Assembly: GCA_017883235.1 (NCBI GenBank) | Contig: JADGNY010000024.1 | Span: 1 to 58,898, forward strand | DNA length: 58,898 bases | Direction: 5' to 3' | Origin: Thermoanaerobaculia bacterium | GTDB lineage: Bacteria; Acidobacteriota; Thermoanaerobaculia; Gp7-AA8 | In this document: one piece after another, positions 41,221-50,575 of the stretch | How positions within the stretch are numbered: the first letter of the stretch is position 1 | Layout: every line of letters begins with the position of its first letter | Notes under the pieces: generated by a model | Told to the model about the DNA's origin: nothing | Databases searched by the model: none | The model's input: the letters and a program-made list of their open reading frames with translations, nothing else | Made by a program: the position numbers and the translations under genes

Positions 41221-43101
41221 ATGAGCACCCTGACCAAATTCTCCGCCATCCCCTACACCGGTCCGGCGCCGACCAATCGGAATCCGTACGTTCCGGCCGG
41301 GGCTGAGATCGCCGACGCGCGCGGCGAAGTGATCGCCGCGGCGCTGCAGCATCCGGGCATGACGCCGGAGCTCGGCCAGGACATGCCGTCGTTCATCGTC
41401 GACAAGGAACAGATCGTCGATGTGCTGCGAGCGCTGAAGGAGAGCGAAGTGCTCGCCTTCACGATGCCGCTCGATCTCTTCGCGGTCGACTATCCCGGAC
41501 GGGAAAACGGAAGCCGGGAGTCGGGGGTCGGGAGTCGGAGCAACACCTCCGATCTCCAATCGCCGAACCCCGATCTCCGACCCCCGACAGCCGACACCCG
41601 ACACCCGGGCCGCTTCGACGTCATCTACCAGCTCTACTCGCTGAAGAACAACGAGCGCATCCGTCTCAAGGTTCGCGTGGCCGACGGCGAATCGATCGAG
41701 ACCGGCACGCCCGTATTCAAGGGCCTGAACTGGTACGAGCGTGAAGTGTTCGATATGTACGGCGTCGTCTTCGACGGTCACCCGAACCTTCGCCGCATCC
41801 TCACCCACGAAGCGTTTCAGGGCCACGCGCTGCGGAAGGATTACGATCCCGCCCAGCGCTGGATCCTCACCGAGAACGATGTGGCGAAGATCATTCCGAA
41901 GATCGATCCGCGCTTCGAGAACGTCGACACCGATTACGAGCGCGTCACGCTGAACCTCGGGCCCTCCCATCCGGCCACGCACGGAACTCTCCGCATCGTA
42001 GTCACTCTTGACGGCGAGACGATCATCGGAGCCGATCAGGAGATTGGGTACCTGCACCGCTGCTTCGAGAAGATGTCGGAGACGCACACGTACCAGCAGG
42101 TGATCCCGTACACCGATCGTCTCAACTACTGCTCAGCGATCATCAACAACGTCGGCTACTGCATGGCCGTCGAAAAGCTCCTCGGTATCGAGGTTCCGGC
42201 GCGCGCGCAGCACGTCCGCCTGATGCTCTCGGAGTTCATGCGCATCGCCGATCATCTCGTCTGCATCGGCACGAACCTGGTCGACATGGGCGCGCTGACG
42301 AATTTCTGGTACCTCTTCCAGCCGCGCGAGGAGATCTACGGTCTCATCGAAGCGTGCTGCGGTGCGCGTCTGCTGCCGAGCTATACGCGCATCGGCGGAC
42401 TGGCCGTCGACGTTCCTCCCGATTTTCTGCAGAAGTCGCAGCGCCTCGTCGACATGATGCCGAAGTTCATCAACGACGTGGAGAAGCTCGTCGACCGCAA
42501 CAAGATCTTTCTCGACCGTGTGGTCGGTGTGGCGCCGATCAGCGCCGAGGAGGCCATCAACTACGGCTTCACCGGTCCGTGTCTGCGCGCCTGCGGCGTT
42601 CCCTTCGACGTCCGCAAGGCCACCCCGTACCTCGGATACGAGACCTACGACTTCGACGTGCCGATTGCCGAGGGCGGCGACACCTACGCGCGCTTCCTGG
42701 TACGTATGGAAGAGATGCGGCAGTCGCTGCGCATCCTGCAGCAGGCCATCGAGCGCGGCCTCCCCGAGGGACCGGTCATCGTCGACAATCCCTACGTCGC
42801 ACTGCCGCCGAAGGCGAAGGTCTACAACGAGATGGAGTCGCTCATCTATCACTTCAAGCTGATCATGCACGGCATTCAGCCGCCGGTCGGCGAGACGTAC
42901 TTCCAGGTCGAAGGGGGCAACGGGGAGCTCGGTTTCTACGTCGTCTCCGACGGCACGAAGAATCCGTACCGCGTCCGCTGCCGTCCGCCCTGCTTCCAGA
43001 TTTACTCGGCGTTCCCTGACATGATCATGGGACAGACGATCCCCGACGCCATCGCGGCCCTGGGGTCGCTCAACATCATCGCCGGAGAGTTGGACCACTA
43101 A
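41221..43101 (+). CDS. nuoCD: fused NADH-quinone oxidoreductase subunits C and D
   Basis: The 626-residue protein joins NuoC (about 1-225) to NuoD (about 235-626). NuoC landmarks are [18 protein letters not shown] and [20 protein letters not shown], with [13 protein letters not shown] and KDYDP. NuoD landmarks are [25 protein letters not shown] and [12 protein letters not shown]. Together they line the quinone site of complex I. Residues about 94-130 are not part of NuoC: they are encoded by a repeat element inserted in frame. A C-D fusion is normal in several phyla. Confidence 0.96.
   Translation: MSTLTKFSAIPYTGPAPTNRNPYVPAGAEIADARGEVIAAALQHPGMTPELGQDMPSFIVDKEQIVDVLRALKESEVLAFTMPLDLFAVDYPGRENGSRESGVGSRSNTSDLQSPNPDLRPPTADTRHPGRFDVIYQLYSLKNNERIRLKVRVADGESIETGTPVFKGLNWYEREVFDMYGVVFDGHPNLRRILTHEAFQGHALRKDYDPAQRWILTENDVAKIIPKIDPRFENVDTDYERVTLNLGPSHPATHGTLRIVVTLDGETIIGADQEIGYLHRCFEKMSETHTYQQVIPYTDRLNYCSAIINNVGYCMAVEKLLGIEVPARAQHVRLMLSEFMRIADHLVCIGTNLVDMGALTNFWYLFQPREEIYGLIEACCGARLLPSYTRIGGLAVDVPPDFLQKSQRLVDMMPKFINDVEKLVDRNKIFLDRVVGVAPISAEEAINYGFTGPCLRACGVPFDVRKATPYLGYETYDFDVPIAEGGDTYARFLVRMEEMRQSLRILQQAIERGLPEGPVIVDNPYVALPPKAKVYNEMESLIYHFKLIMHGIQPPVGETYFQVEGGNGELGFYVVSDGTKNPYRVRCRPPCFQIYSAFPDMIMGQTIPDAIAALGSLNIIAGELDH
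41515..41606. repeat. family-7 repeat inserted in frame in nuoC
   Basis: CGGGAGTCGGGGGTCGGGAGTCGGAGCA is followed by CCTCCGATCTCCAATCGCC and CCCCCGACAGCCGACACCCGACACCC. The left arm is identical to the intergenic copy at 41126-41160 except for one heptamer. It adds about 35 Ser/Arg/Pro-rich residues to the NuoC domain without breaking the frame. Confidence 0.92.
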
Positions 43102-43104
43102 CCG

Positions 43105-43758
43105 ATGCACCTGACACGCGTAAGACCCGGAGTCGTGAAAGTGGAGCGGACGCCGCTCACGGTGCTGGACCGCCTGTATCTCCCGGCCGTCATCGGCGGG
43201 ATGCTGGTGACGATCCGCCACCTCCTGCACAATCTGTTCAATCTCAAACAACTGCCGACGATCTCGTACCCCGAGGTCAAGCGCGTCTACTCCGAGCGCT
43301 TCCGCGGACGGCACATCCTCACCTCACGCGAAGACGGCACCACCCGCTGCGTGGCCTGCTACATGTGCTCGACGGCCTGTCCCGCCGAATGCATCACCAT
43401 CCAGGCCGGCGAGGATGAGCGGACGCGCGAGAAGTTCCCGGTGCGCTACGAGATCGACCTGCTCCGCTGCGTCTTCTGCGGATACTGCGTCGATGCCTGC
43501 CCCGAGGACGCCATCTACATGACCCGCGACTACGAGATGGCCATCGACACGCGGGCGCGCTCGGTCGTCGGACTGCGCGACCTCGTCGTCCCGCCGAACT
43601 TCCCCGTCGGTCCGATGGGCTGGCGGCCATACTACGGCGCGATCGACAAGCACGGCACAGCGGGCGGCACCGGCGTCGGCCAGCAACTTCGCAGCGCGCC
43701 GTTTGAAGACGATGCTCCGCCGAATCCGGACGTGTTCCGCGGTGGAGACGCGCAATAG
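43105..43758 (+). CDS. nuoI: NADH-quinone oxidoreductase subunit I
   Basis: The 217-residue ferredoxin-like subunit carries two 4Fe-4S centres: CVACYMCSTACPAECI and CVFCGYCVDACPEDAI. It passes electrons to NuoB. The N-terminal amphipathic stretch (LPAVIGGMLVTIRHLLHNLF) is typical. A C-terminal tail of about 45 residues (AIDKHGTAGGTGVGQQ onward) is longer than usual. It begins three bases after nuoCD and the ferritin-like gene starts eight bases after it, so all four genes are probably one operon. Confidence 0.95.
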   Translation: MHLTRVRPGVVKVERTPLTVLDRLYLPAVIGGMLVTIRHLLHNLFNLKQLPTISYPEVKRVYSERFRGRHILTSREDGTTRCVACYMCSTACPAECITIQAGEDERTREKFPVRYEIDLLRCVFCGYCVDACPEDAIYMTRDYEMAIDTRARSVVGLRDLVVPPNFPVGPMGWRPYYGAIDKHGTAGGTGVGQQLRSAPFEDDAPPNPDVFRGGDAQ

Positions 43759-43766
43759 CGTGACCG

Positions 43767-44225
43767 ATGAAGCCGCTCGAGACGACGGTCGAAGAGGTCC
43801 TGCGCAAGGCAATTCAGTCCGAAGTCGAGACGCGCGTCTACTATCAGAAGCTCTCCGAGCGCGCCGGCAGCGCCGAGGTCCGCAAACGGCTGCTACAGCT
43901 CGCCGACGGTGAGCTGGTCCATCGCGCGAAGATGGAGCGGAAGTATCGCGAGGAAATCGGCCAGCCGCCTCCCGAACCGCTGCCGGTGGCCATCGATCTG
44001 GCTCCCGACCTCGTCGATCTCGACCTGAGCCATGCCCTGAGACAAGCCCTCGATCGCGAGCGCGACTCGGAGAGCTACTACCGCTTCATGGCCGAGCGCG
44101 TCCCCGACACGAGACTAGGGACACTCTTCATGGAGCTGGCCGAGATCGAGTGGAAGCACAAGACAGACCTGCAGGCGGAGTACGACGCCAGCGCCGGCCC
44201 GGACAGCTTCCTGCTCGATCTCTAG
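43767..44225 (+). CDS. ferritin-like (rubrerythrin-type) protein
   Basis: The 152-residue four-helix protein has the diiron ligand pattern in VEEVLRKAIQSEVETRVYYQKL, then ADGELVHRAKME. In the second half it has ALDRERDSESYYRFMAERV and MELAEIEWKHKTDL (E-x2-H motifs). No C-terminal rubredoxin is present. It probably handles iron or peroxide and could protect the iron-sulfur subunits encoded upstream; that is inference from operon position. Confidence 0.85.
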   Translation: MKPLETTVEEVLRKAIQSEVETRVYYQKLSERAGSAEVRKRLLQLADGELVHRAKMERKYREEIGQPPPEPLPVAIDLAPDLVDLDLSHALRQALDRERDSESYYRFMAERVPDTRLGTLFMELAEIEWKHKTDLQAEYDASAGPDSFLLDL

Positions 44226-44335
44226 GCCGGCACGGCCGGCGGCGCTGGTTGCCCAAGGCTCGGCCACCATCTCCGCTCGATCGTTCTGCCGCGCAGACTC
44301 CTAGTCCTGTCTGTTATTCGTAGTAGCATCGCCGG

Positions 44336-45781
44336 ATGTCCCGGCCTTCCTTTTCTCTTTTACTCCTTCTCCTACCTCTCTCACTCTTCGCCGCCGGCCA
44401 GGAGCTCTCCACGGCGCCGGTGCGGCAGTTGCGGCCGGTGATGACGGCGAACGGCGCCGGCTTCGCCGCCGCCTGGATCGAGGAATCGGCAGGAGGTCAG
44501 GTCGCGGTCGCAGGCAGCACCAGCGGTGAAGGCGAGCAACTTGGCGGTTCCGGAACCGTGCTGGATCAGAAGTACTCCGTCGCAGTCGCGGTCGCCCACA
44601 GCTCGTCGGAGGCGTTGGTCGTCTGGAGCGCCTTTGACAGCATCCTCGCCGCCCGTTTGACGGCGTTCAACGTCCGGCTCGACACCGAGCCGATCACCAT
44701 CACGGGCAAAGCAACCTCTGGGGCGATCAACGTCACGTCGGCGTGGGACGGCAGCCGCTACCTCGTGGTCTGGTCCGGCTATGAGGGGCTGTTTGGCTCC
44801 TTCGTCGGCGTTGATGGCTCCGTAACGTCGCCCCGCCTGATCGTCTCTGCCCTCGGTGCATCGCAGCCGGATGTCGCATGGGACGGTCATCAGTTTCTCC
44901 TCGCCTTTTCCGTCACCGATGATGCCGGACCGCTTTGTAGCCCATGCCAGACATTGCCTCCGCGCGAGGTCCGCCTGTTGCGCGTCGCCGCCGATGGCAC
45001 TTCAACCGATACGGCGCTCGTCGTTCCGGGTGCACACATCCGCGCTCACGTCGCATCCAGCGGCTCGGAGTTCCTCGTGACACTCGACAGCCTGACCAAC
45101 GTCGCTCTTGTTACTGTCAGCAGCGACGGGGGAACGTTGCGTCTGGGCGACGAAGTCTCTCTCTTCCGCTGGTTCACAAGCACATCCAGCGCGTCCAGCG
45201 ACGTGGCCTGGGACGGCGGTGCCTATGTCGTCGGATGGCGCTATACAGCGCTGGAGCAAAGCTGGCTGGCCACATCGCGCGTGAGCCGCTCGGGACAGCC
45301 GTCATCGCCCTTCGTCATCGCCGGTGGCCGGCCGGATTCAAGCCCCGACTTCTCCTACACGGCGTGGGAACCCTCGCTCGCGGTCGCGGTCAACGACGCC
45401 GGACAGACCGCACTCATCGCTTCGGACGCGGCCCCGTCTTCCGAAGATATCCGCGCACGCGTCTACTACACCTCGGAGTTCACGCCGATGCCAGCCCCGC
45501 CGACGGCGCCGCGGAACGTCGTCAGCTACGTTAGTGGCAACACGGCGCGGATCGAGTGGCAGAGCGACGACGCGCCGGGCTTCCTGATCGAACGGTCTTT
45601 CGACTCTGGAATGACGTGGCCTGTCAGCACCGAGGTTCCCGGCAATGCCCGCAACACGACAGTGACGTTGTACACCTCACTCCGCACCCTGTTTCGGGTG
45701 AGCGCGTTCGGACCGGGCGGGCTGTCGCAGGCGGGGATCTCGAGCATAGGAAACCAGCCGCGGCGCCACGCATCACACTGA
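44336..45781 (+). CDS. secreted beta-propeller-like protein with fibronectin type III end, paralogue 1
   Basis: The 481-residue protein has a signal peptide (SFSLLLLLLPLSLFAAG). Repeated blades follow, built around AWDGSRYLVVWSG, DVAWDGHQFLLAFSV and DVAWDGGAYVVGWRY. A final fibronectin III-like domain spans about 385-475 (APPTAPRNVVSYVSGNTARI). It is a surface or secreted protein of unknown ligand. It is the first of three tandem paralogues. The upstream sequence TTATTCGTAGTAGCAT is shared with paralogue 2. A short GCCGGCACGGCCGGC hairpin lies in the gap after the ferritin gene. Confidence 0.75.
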   Translation: MSRPSFSLLLLLLPLSLFAAGQELSTAPVRQLRPVMTANGAGFAAAWIEESAGGQVAVAGSTSGEGEQLGGSGTVLDQKYSVAVAVAHSSSEALVVWSAFDSILAARLTAFNVRLDTEPITITGKATSGAINVTSAWDGSRYLVVWSGYEGLFGSFVGVDGSVTSPRLIVSALGASQPDVAWDGHQFLLAFSVTDDAGPLCSPCQTLPPREVRLLRVAADGTSTDTALVVPGAHIRAHVASSGSEFLVTLDSLTNVALVTVSSDGGTLRLGDEVSLFRWFTSTSSASSDVAWDGGAYVVGWRYTALEQSWLATSRVSRSGQPSSPFVIAGGRPDSSPDFSYTAWEPSLAVAVNDAGQTALIASDAAPSSEDIRARVYYTSEFTPMPAPPTAPRNVVSYVSGNTARIEWQSDDAPGFLIERSFDSGMTWPVSTEVPGNARNTTVTLYTSLRTLFRVSAFGPGGLSQAGISSIGNQPRRHASH

Positions 45782-45868
45782 AGACAACAGCTCTAAGAGA
45801 GGCGACGCTCGTCACACTAGAACCGGCCGGCCGATATGAGCATGTTTATTTGTAGTAGTATTCCGGTT

Positions 45869-48334
45869 GTGGTTCGCTCTTTCCGTCCCCTTCTCTGTCT
45901 TCTTTTCCCTCTCTCAATCTCCGCTGCCGGCCACGACGTTTCGACCGTTCGCTACGCTCCGAACGATTCGTTCGCCGGCAGTCCAACGCTCGCATCCAAC
46001 GGCAACCGCTTCCTGACTCTCTGGCCGATGTCGTCTCACCTCTTCGGTGTGCTGTCGGACCCTTCCAGCGACACCATGCCGCCGGCGTTCACCGCCGTCC
46101 CCTTCGCGAACACGGGCACCGTGCGTCTGACGGCCGCCGGTAACGGCTACGCGGCAATCTGGAGCCAGCAGGGCACGCCGCCAGCCCTCGGCACGTTCAC
46201 TTCGGAAGGGGTGCTCCAACGGCGCGCGCAACTCGATGTCGCGGCGCTGAGCTCGCCGCGTCTGGCGTCCAACGGAAGCCACCTTCTCGTCGTCGACCAA
46301 CTGCCGAGCTTTACCGCGTCGCCGGCGACGACCGACGTATCGCTTTACGACCTGAGCGGAGCGCTGGTGCGGCGGTTTCCCCTACCTGTTGCCATCGGAG
46401 ATGCCTACGCGGTCACGGCACTCGGAAACGACTTCGCCGTGGTGACCGCCGGGCGGTCAGGAGTCAACGAATGGCGACTGGCGACCGACGGCACGATCCT
46501 TTCGACGCTGCAAATCGAGCCGCCACCGGCGAATCTGCTCCTGTCGGCGTACAGCCTCGGGGTGGCTTCGAGGAACGGCCGCATCGCCATCGCCTGGTCG
46601 CAATTGCAGGTGGGAACCGTGGCCTCCGCCATCATCGATGCAGGCGGCAGCATCGCCAGGCTTCCTCTTCCGAACGGCAGCGTGCCGCCGATCGGTGGCA
46701 TGGCCGTTCTGCCGGTCGACAGCGGCTTCGCCGTCGTCTGGAACGTGCGGCCGTCGCCCCCGGATTTTCCCGCCGTGTTCGCGCTCCGGCTCGGCGACGA
46801 TGAGTCACTTCTCGACACACACCCGTCCAGCCTCGGCTACGGCACGTTCACTGCCGCGGCATCGTCGGCCAACGCGATCGAAGTCACGCTCACCCTTCCT
46901 CCTTCTGCCCCGACAACGGTCATCGCGACGGTTGACGCGAACGGCATCTCGCCGCGTACAACGACACCGACCGCGGTGACGCCTGTGCAGCAGTTGCTGC
47001 CAGCCGTGACCGGGAACGGCTCCGGCTTCACCGCCGCATGGCTGGAACAATCGGCGGGATTCAGGGGCATCGTCGCGGGACGTGTCAGCCATGACGGAGA
47101 GCCGCTGGACGGTTCCGGCACCACACTCGGGCTGCTTTCCTTCTCCTCGCCGGTGATCGCCCACAGCTCTTCGGAGGCGCTCGTCGTCTGGGACACGATC
47201 GACAGCGTCGTTGCGGCACGTTTGTCTCCGTCCGGCAACGTGCTCGACGTCACACCAATTCTCATCTCCAAACAGTCCCCGGGCTCTCTTGCCGTGGCGT
47301 GGAACGGCAGCCGCTACTTCGTCGTGTGGACCAACGGCCTCCAACTGTTCGGCGCATTCGTCGGACCTGACGGTGCGGTGACGAGTCCGAAGGCGCTCAG
47401 CGGCAACCCGATCGCCCCGACCATACTCTCCGCACCGGATGTGGCCTGGGACGGCCGGCAGTTCATCGTGGTATTCGGCGAAGTGACGTACGAGGTGTTC
47501 TGCTCCGCGTGTGCGCCCCCGCCTGCCGATCACGTCCGCATCATGCGCGTCTCCGCAACCGGCGATGCCATCGATACGGTGCCGGTGCGTGTTCCTGGCC
47601 TGCATACCAGCGCTCACGTGGCTTCGAGCGGTGCGGAATCGCTGATCGCACTCGACAGCGGCACGGACTCGTCGAACGTGGTTGTGCACGGCGAAGACGG
47701 CGCTCTGCACCTCGATCCCGAGGTGCCTCTCTTTCATTGGTTCCACAACGTTGCCAGCGATGTCGCGTGGAACGGTTCCGCGTATGTCGTAGGCTGGCAG
47801 TACACGCCCTCGCTGTCGCTAAGTGCCACCGGCCTGCTTGGCGCCGCTCGAGTAAGCCGAGCGGGCGTTCCGCTCGATTCATACTTCACACCTGCCGCCG
47901 GCCCTCCGGACATCATCACGCAGTCTGCGGTGCCATCGGTAGCCGTGAACGATGCCGGCGACGCCGCCTTTGTCATCTCCGAAATGGCGCCGCCCTCGTA
48001 TGCTTCCAGAGCACGCCTCTACCTGATGTCGGAGATGGCGCCGATGCCGCCAGCACCGCCGGCACCGCGGAACGTCATGAGCGTTTTCGGCGGCGGTACG
48101 ACGCTCATCGAATGGCAGAGCGATGCCGGAGCGGATGGATTTCTGATCGAACGATCGGTCGACTTCGGCAAGACATGGTTCCCCGTCTTGGTAACCGGCG
48201 ATGTCCGCAGCACCATCACCCCATATGCCGCGGTCGGCAACCAGTTTCGCGTCAGCGCCTTTGGCCCGGGAGGGCTGTCGGCCGGAACGATCACGAGCGT
48301 CGGCAGCCCGCAACGGCATCGCGCATCACACTAA
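45869..48334 (+). CDS. secreted beta-propeller-like protein, paralogue 2 (long form)
   Basis: The 821-residue protein contains about 380 N-terminal residues of extra repeats plus a region homologous to paralogue 1. It shares the NGSGFTAAWLEQSAGFRGIV, AWNGSRYFVVWTNG and DVAWDGRQFIVVFGE blades and the terminal fibronectin-like domain. I chose the GTG at 45869 rather than ATG 45836, because upstream sequence aligns with paralogue 1 at exactly that point. From there it gives a clean signal peptide (PLLCLLFPLSISAAG) of the same length. Confidence 0.75.
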   Translation: MVRSFRPLLCLLFPLSISAAGHDVSTVRYAPNDSFAGSPTLASNGNRFLTLWPMSSHLFGVLSDPSSDTMPPAFTAVPFANTGTVRLTAAGNGYAAIWSQQGTPPALGTFTSEGVLQRRAQLDVAALSSPRLASNGSHLLVVDQLPSFTASPATTDVSLYDLSGALVRRFPLPVAIGDAYAVTALGNDFAVVTAGRSGVNEWRLATDGTILSTLQIEPPPANLLLSAYSLGVASRNGRIAIAWSQLQVGTVASAIIDAGGSIARLPLPNGSVPPIGGMAVLPVDSGFAVVWNVRPSPPDFPAVFALRLGDDESLLDTHPSSLGYGTFTAAASSANAIEVTLTLPPSAPTTVIATVDANGISPRTTTPTAVTPVQQLLPAVTGNGSGFTAAWLEQSAGFRGIVAGRVSHDGEPLDGSGTTLGLLSFSSPVIAHSSSEALVVWDTIDSVVAARLSPSGNVLDVTPILISKQSPGSLAVAWNGSRYFVVWTNGLQLFGAFVGPDGAVTSPKALSGNPIAPTILSAPDVAWDGRQFIVVFGEVTYEVFCSACAPPPADHVRIMRVSATGDAIDTVPVRVPGLHTSAHVASSGAESLIALDSGTDSSNVVVHGEDGALHLDPEVPLFHWFHNVASDVAWNGSAYVVGWQYTPSLSLSATGLLGAARVSRAGVPLDSYFTPAAGPPDIITQSAVPSVAVNDAGDAAFVISEMAPPSYASRARLYLMSEMAPMPPAPPAPRNVMSVFGGGTTLIEWQSDAGADGFLIERSVDFGKTWFPVLVTGDVRSTITPYAAVGNQFRVSAFGPGGLSAGTITSVGSPQRHRASH

Positions 48335-48337
48335 AAA

Positions 48338-49957
48338 ATGACCCGGACTTTCCAGCTTCTCATCGCTCTTCTGTCGACTCTCTCGCTCTTCGGCGCCGGC
48401 CACGAAGTTTCGGCCGTTCGCTACGCTCCGAGCGATACGTTGTTCGCCGGCAGTCCAACGGGAACCGGCTCATTCAGTTCCGCGGCCTCGTCAGGCAGTG
48501 CGATCGAAATCACACTCGACAAATCACCCTATGCACCATCGACGGTCATCGCTACTGTCGACGGGAACGGCATCGCACCGCGTCCAGCGACACCGCTCGC
48601 AATGACTCTCGTGCGCCAGTCGGAGCCGGCCGTGACGGGGAACGGCTCCGGCTTCATCACCGCCTGGACGGAACAATCGGCGGGATTCAGAGGCGTCACC
48701 GCGGGACGTGTCAGCGATGAAGGGGCTGCGCTGGACGGTTCCGGCATCCCGCTCGGGCTGAATTCGTATGCCTCGCCCGTGATTGCCCACAGCTCCACGG
48801 AAGCGCTCGTCGTTTGGAGCACGATGGACAGTGTCGTCGCGGCACGTTTGTCGCCATTGGGCGACGTGCTCGACACCGCGCCCATTTCCCTCGGCACGGT
48901 ACGTACGAATGCGATTGCCGTGGCGTGGAACGGCAGCCGCTACTTCGTCATCTGGACGGACGGTGACAAATTGTTCGGAGCGTTCGTTGGTCCCGACGGT
49001 GTAGCGACAGCGCCGAGGGCGATCGGTAACCAAACGGCGCCATTGAACTTCGCCTCCGGGCTTGATATGGCCTGGGACGGCCGGCAGTTCATCGTCGTCT
49101 TCGGCGAGGTCTCATACCAGGGAAACGAGTGTGGCGAGTGCGTTCTGTCTCCCGACCACGTCCGTCTCCTTCGCGTTTCTGCAACCGGCGACGCGATCGA
49201 TGTCGTGCCGGTGCGAATCCCTGGCGTTCATCTCCACGCGGCTGTGGCCTCGAGCGGTACGGAGTCGCTGATCGCACTCGATAGCGAATCGGATACCTCA
49301 ACGATGATCGTTCACGATGACGGCGGCGTTTTGGTCCTCGGTCCGGAAGTGCCTCTCTTTCATTGGTTCCTCAGCATCGGCAGCGACGTGGCCTGGACCG
49401 GTTCCGCGTATGTCGTCGGCTGGCGATACACACCATCGTCATCTGCAGCCGGATGGATCGGCGTCAGCCGGGTCAACCAATCGGGCGTATCGTTCGCTTC
49501 GTTCTTCACACCAGCCGCCGGCGCCCCGGACTTCGTCACACAGTCCGCCGTGCCTTCGGTGGCCGCAAACGATGCCGGCGACCCCGCCGTGGTCATCTCC
49601 GAGATGGCGCCGCCGTCGTATGTTTCCAGAGCACGTCTCTACCTGATGTCGGAGATGGCTTCGACGCCGGCACCGCCGCCGGCGCCTCGGAACGTCATCA
49701 GCGTTTACGGCGGCGGTACGACGCTCATCGAATGGCAGAGCGACGGAACCCCCGACGGGTTCCTGTTGGAAATCTCGCCCGACTTTGGCAAGACCTGGTT
49801 TCCGATTGTGGTGACCACCGACGTGCGCAGCAGGACGATCCAGCAGGTTCAGGTGGGCACGCAGATTCGCGTCAGCGCCTTTGGCCCGGGAGGCCTCTCG
49901 GCCGGAACGATCACGAGCGTCGGCAGCCCGCAAAGACGGCACGCGCAACGCCCATAA
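48338..49957 (+). CDS. secreted beta-propeller-like protein, paralogue 3 (internally deleted)
   Basis: The 539-residue protein begins MTRTFQLLIALLSTLSLFGA. It continues with AGHEVSAVRYAPSDTLFAGS, matching the start of paralogue 2. At that point it jumps in frame to GTGSFSSAASSGSAIEITL, which corresponds to about residue 330 of paralogue 2, so roughly 300 residues are missing. The rest is closely similar, including SVYGGGTTLIEWQSDG near the end. It starts three bases after paralogue 2 and is followed by a strong hairpin. Confidence 0.78.
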   Translation: MTRTFQLLIALLSTLSLFGAGHEVSAVRYAPSDTLFAGSPTGTGSFSSAASSGSAIEITLDKSPYAPSTVIATVDGNGIAPRPATPLAMTLVRQSEPAVTGNGSGFITAWTEQSAGFRGVTAGRVSDEGAALDGSGIPLGLNSYASPVIAHSSTEALVVWSTMDSVVAARLSPLGDVLDTAPISLGTVRTNAIAVAWNGSRYFVIWTDGDKLFGAFVGPDGVATAPRAIGNQTAPLNFASGLDMAWDGRQFIVVFGEVSYQGNECGECVLSPDHVRLLRVSATGDAIDVVPVRIPGVHLHAAVASSGTESLIALDSESDTSTMIVHDDGGVLVLGPEVPLFHWFLSIGSDVAWTGSAYVVGWRYTPSSSAAGWIGVSRVNQSGVSFASFFTPAAGAPDFVTQSAVPSVAANDAGDPAVVISEMAPPSYVSRARLYLMSEMASTPAPPPAPRNVISVYGGGTTLIEWQSDGTPDGFLLEISPDFGKTWFPIVVTTDVRSRTIQQVQVGTQIRVSAFGPGGLSAGTITSVGSPQRRHAQRP

Positions 49958-49962
49958 AACAA

Positions 49963-49997
49963 CAGGCGGTTGGAAGCGACACGCTTCCAACCGCCTG
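49963..49997 (+). terminator. 16-bp stem terminator-like hairpin
   Basis: CAGGCGGTTGGAAGCG and CGCTTCCAACCGCCTG pair perfectly around ACA, followed by a pyrimidine-rich tail (ATTGCTTCTCTCTC). It directly follows the third paralogue and very likely ends that operon. There is no long T-run. The rest of the gap to 50155 holds no gene I can support. Confidence 0.75.
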
Positions 49998-50155
49998 ATT
50001 GCTTCTCTCTCTCATACAACACGCTTCCGGAGGAGGTTGCGTCCTGTATGTTCCCAGTCCGAGTCAGTGTAGAGATGCGGCATCAGCCAGCCGTCGCCCG
50101 GATGTGAAATCCGAATAAGACTCGGTGGTTTGGAGGCTGGGACGTGAGCAGCCGC

Positions 50156-50575
50156 TCAACGGGGCGTGATTCGTTCGTCAACGGCCGCGGCGTCGCCGCC
50201 GCGCGGCCTGCTGAGGCACAAGCGCACCGCTTGGCGAAGGCGGCGCGGCAGCACCGGCTTCGGCAGCGTGTCGTGCACCGCGGGAAAGAGAGAGCGGATC
50301 TCGCGGATGTCCAGACCGGTGACCACGATGATGCAGCCGAGCAAGTTAGGCCGCTCGCGCCGCAGCGACTCCATCACCTCGATCCCACTCATCTTCGGCA
50401 GAATGATGTCGAGAACGACCACGTCGTAGTGGTGGGCGAGAAGCCGCGCCAGCGCTTCCTCCCCGTCGTCGGCCAGATCGACATCACAATCGAGGGACTC
50501 GAGCAACTGCGCGAGCAGAATGCGCGTAACGGCTTCATCTTCGACGATCAGTGCTTTTGGACGCATCTCAGTCAT
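50156..50575 (-). CDS. stand-alone receiver-domain response regulator
   Basis: The 139-residue protein is a single receiver: KALIVEDEAVTRILLAQLL with acidic pocket EDE, phosphoacceptor Asp in VVVLDIILPKMSG, and lysine in DTLPKPVLP. A short basic tail follows. It has no output domain and so works by protein contacts. I took the ATG at 50575; a start at 50566 is equally possible. It overlaps the end of the hydrolase gene on the same strand. No kinase is adjacent. Confidence 0.85.
   Translation of the reverse strand: MTEMRPKALIVEDEAVTRILLAQLLESLDCDVDLADDGEEALARLLAHHYDVVVLDIILPKMSGIEVMESLRRERPNLLGCIIVVTGLDIREIRSLFPAVHDTLPKPVLPRRLRQAVRLCLSRPRGGDAAAVDERITPR

Noticed and set aside
45836-45868. ATG at 45836 as start of paralogue 2
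   Set aside because: Upstream sequence of paralogue 1 aligns through this stretch as non-coding, and GTG 45869 gives an equal-length signal peptide.
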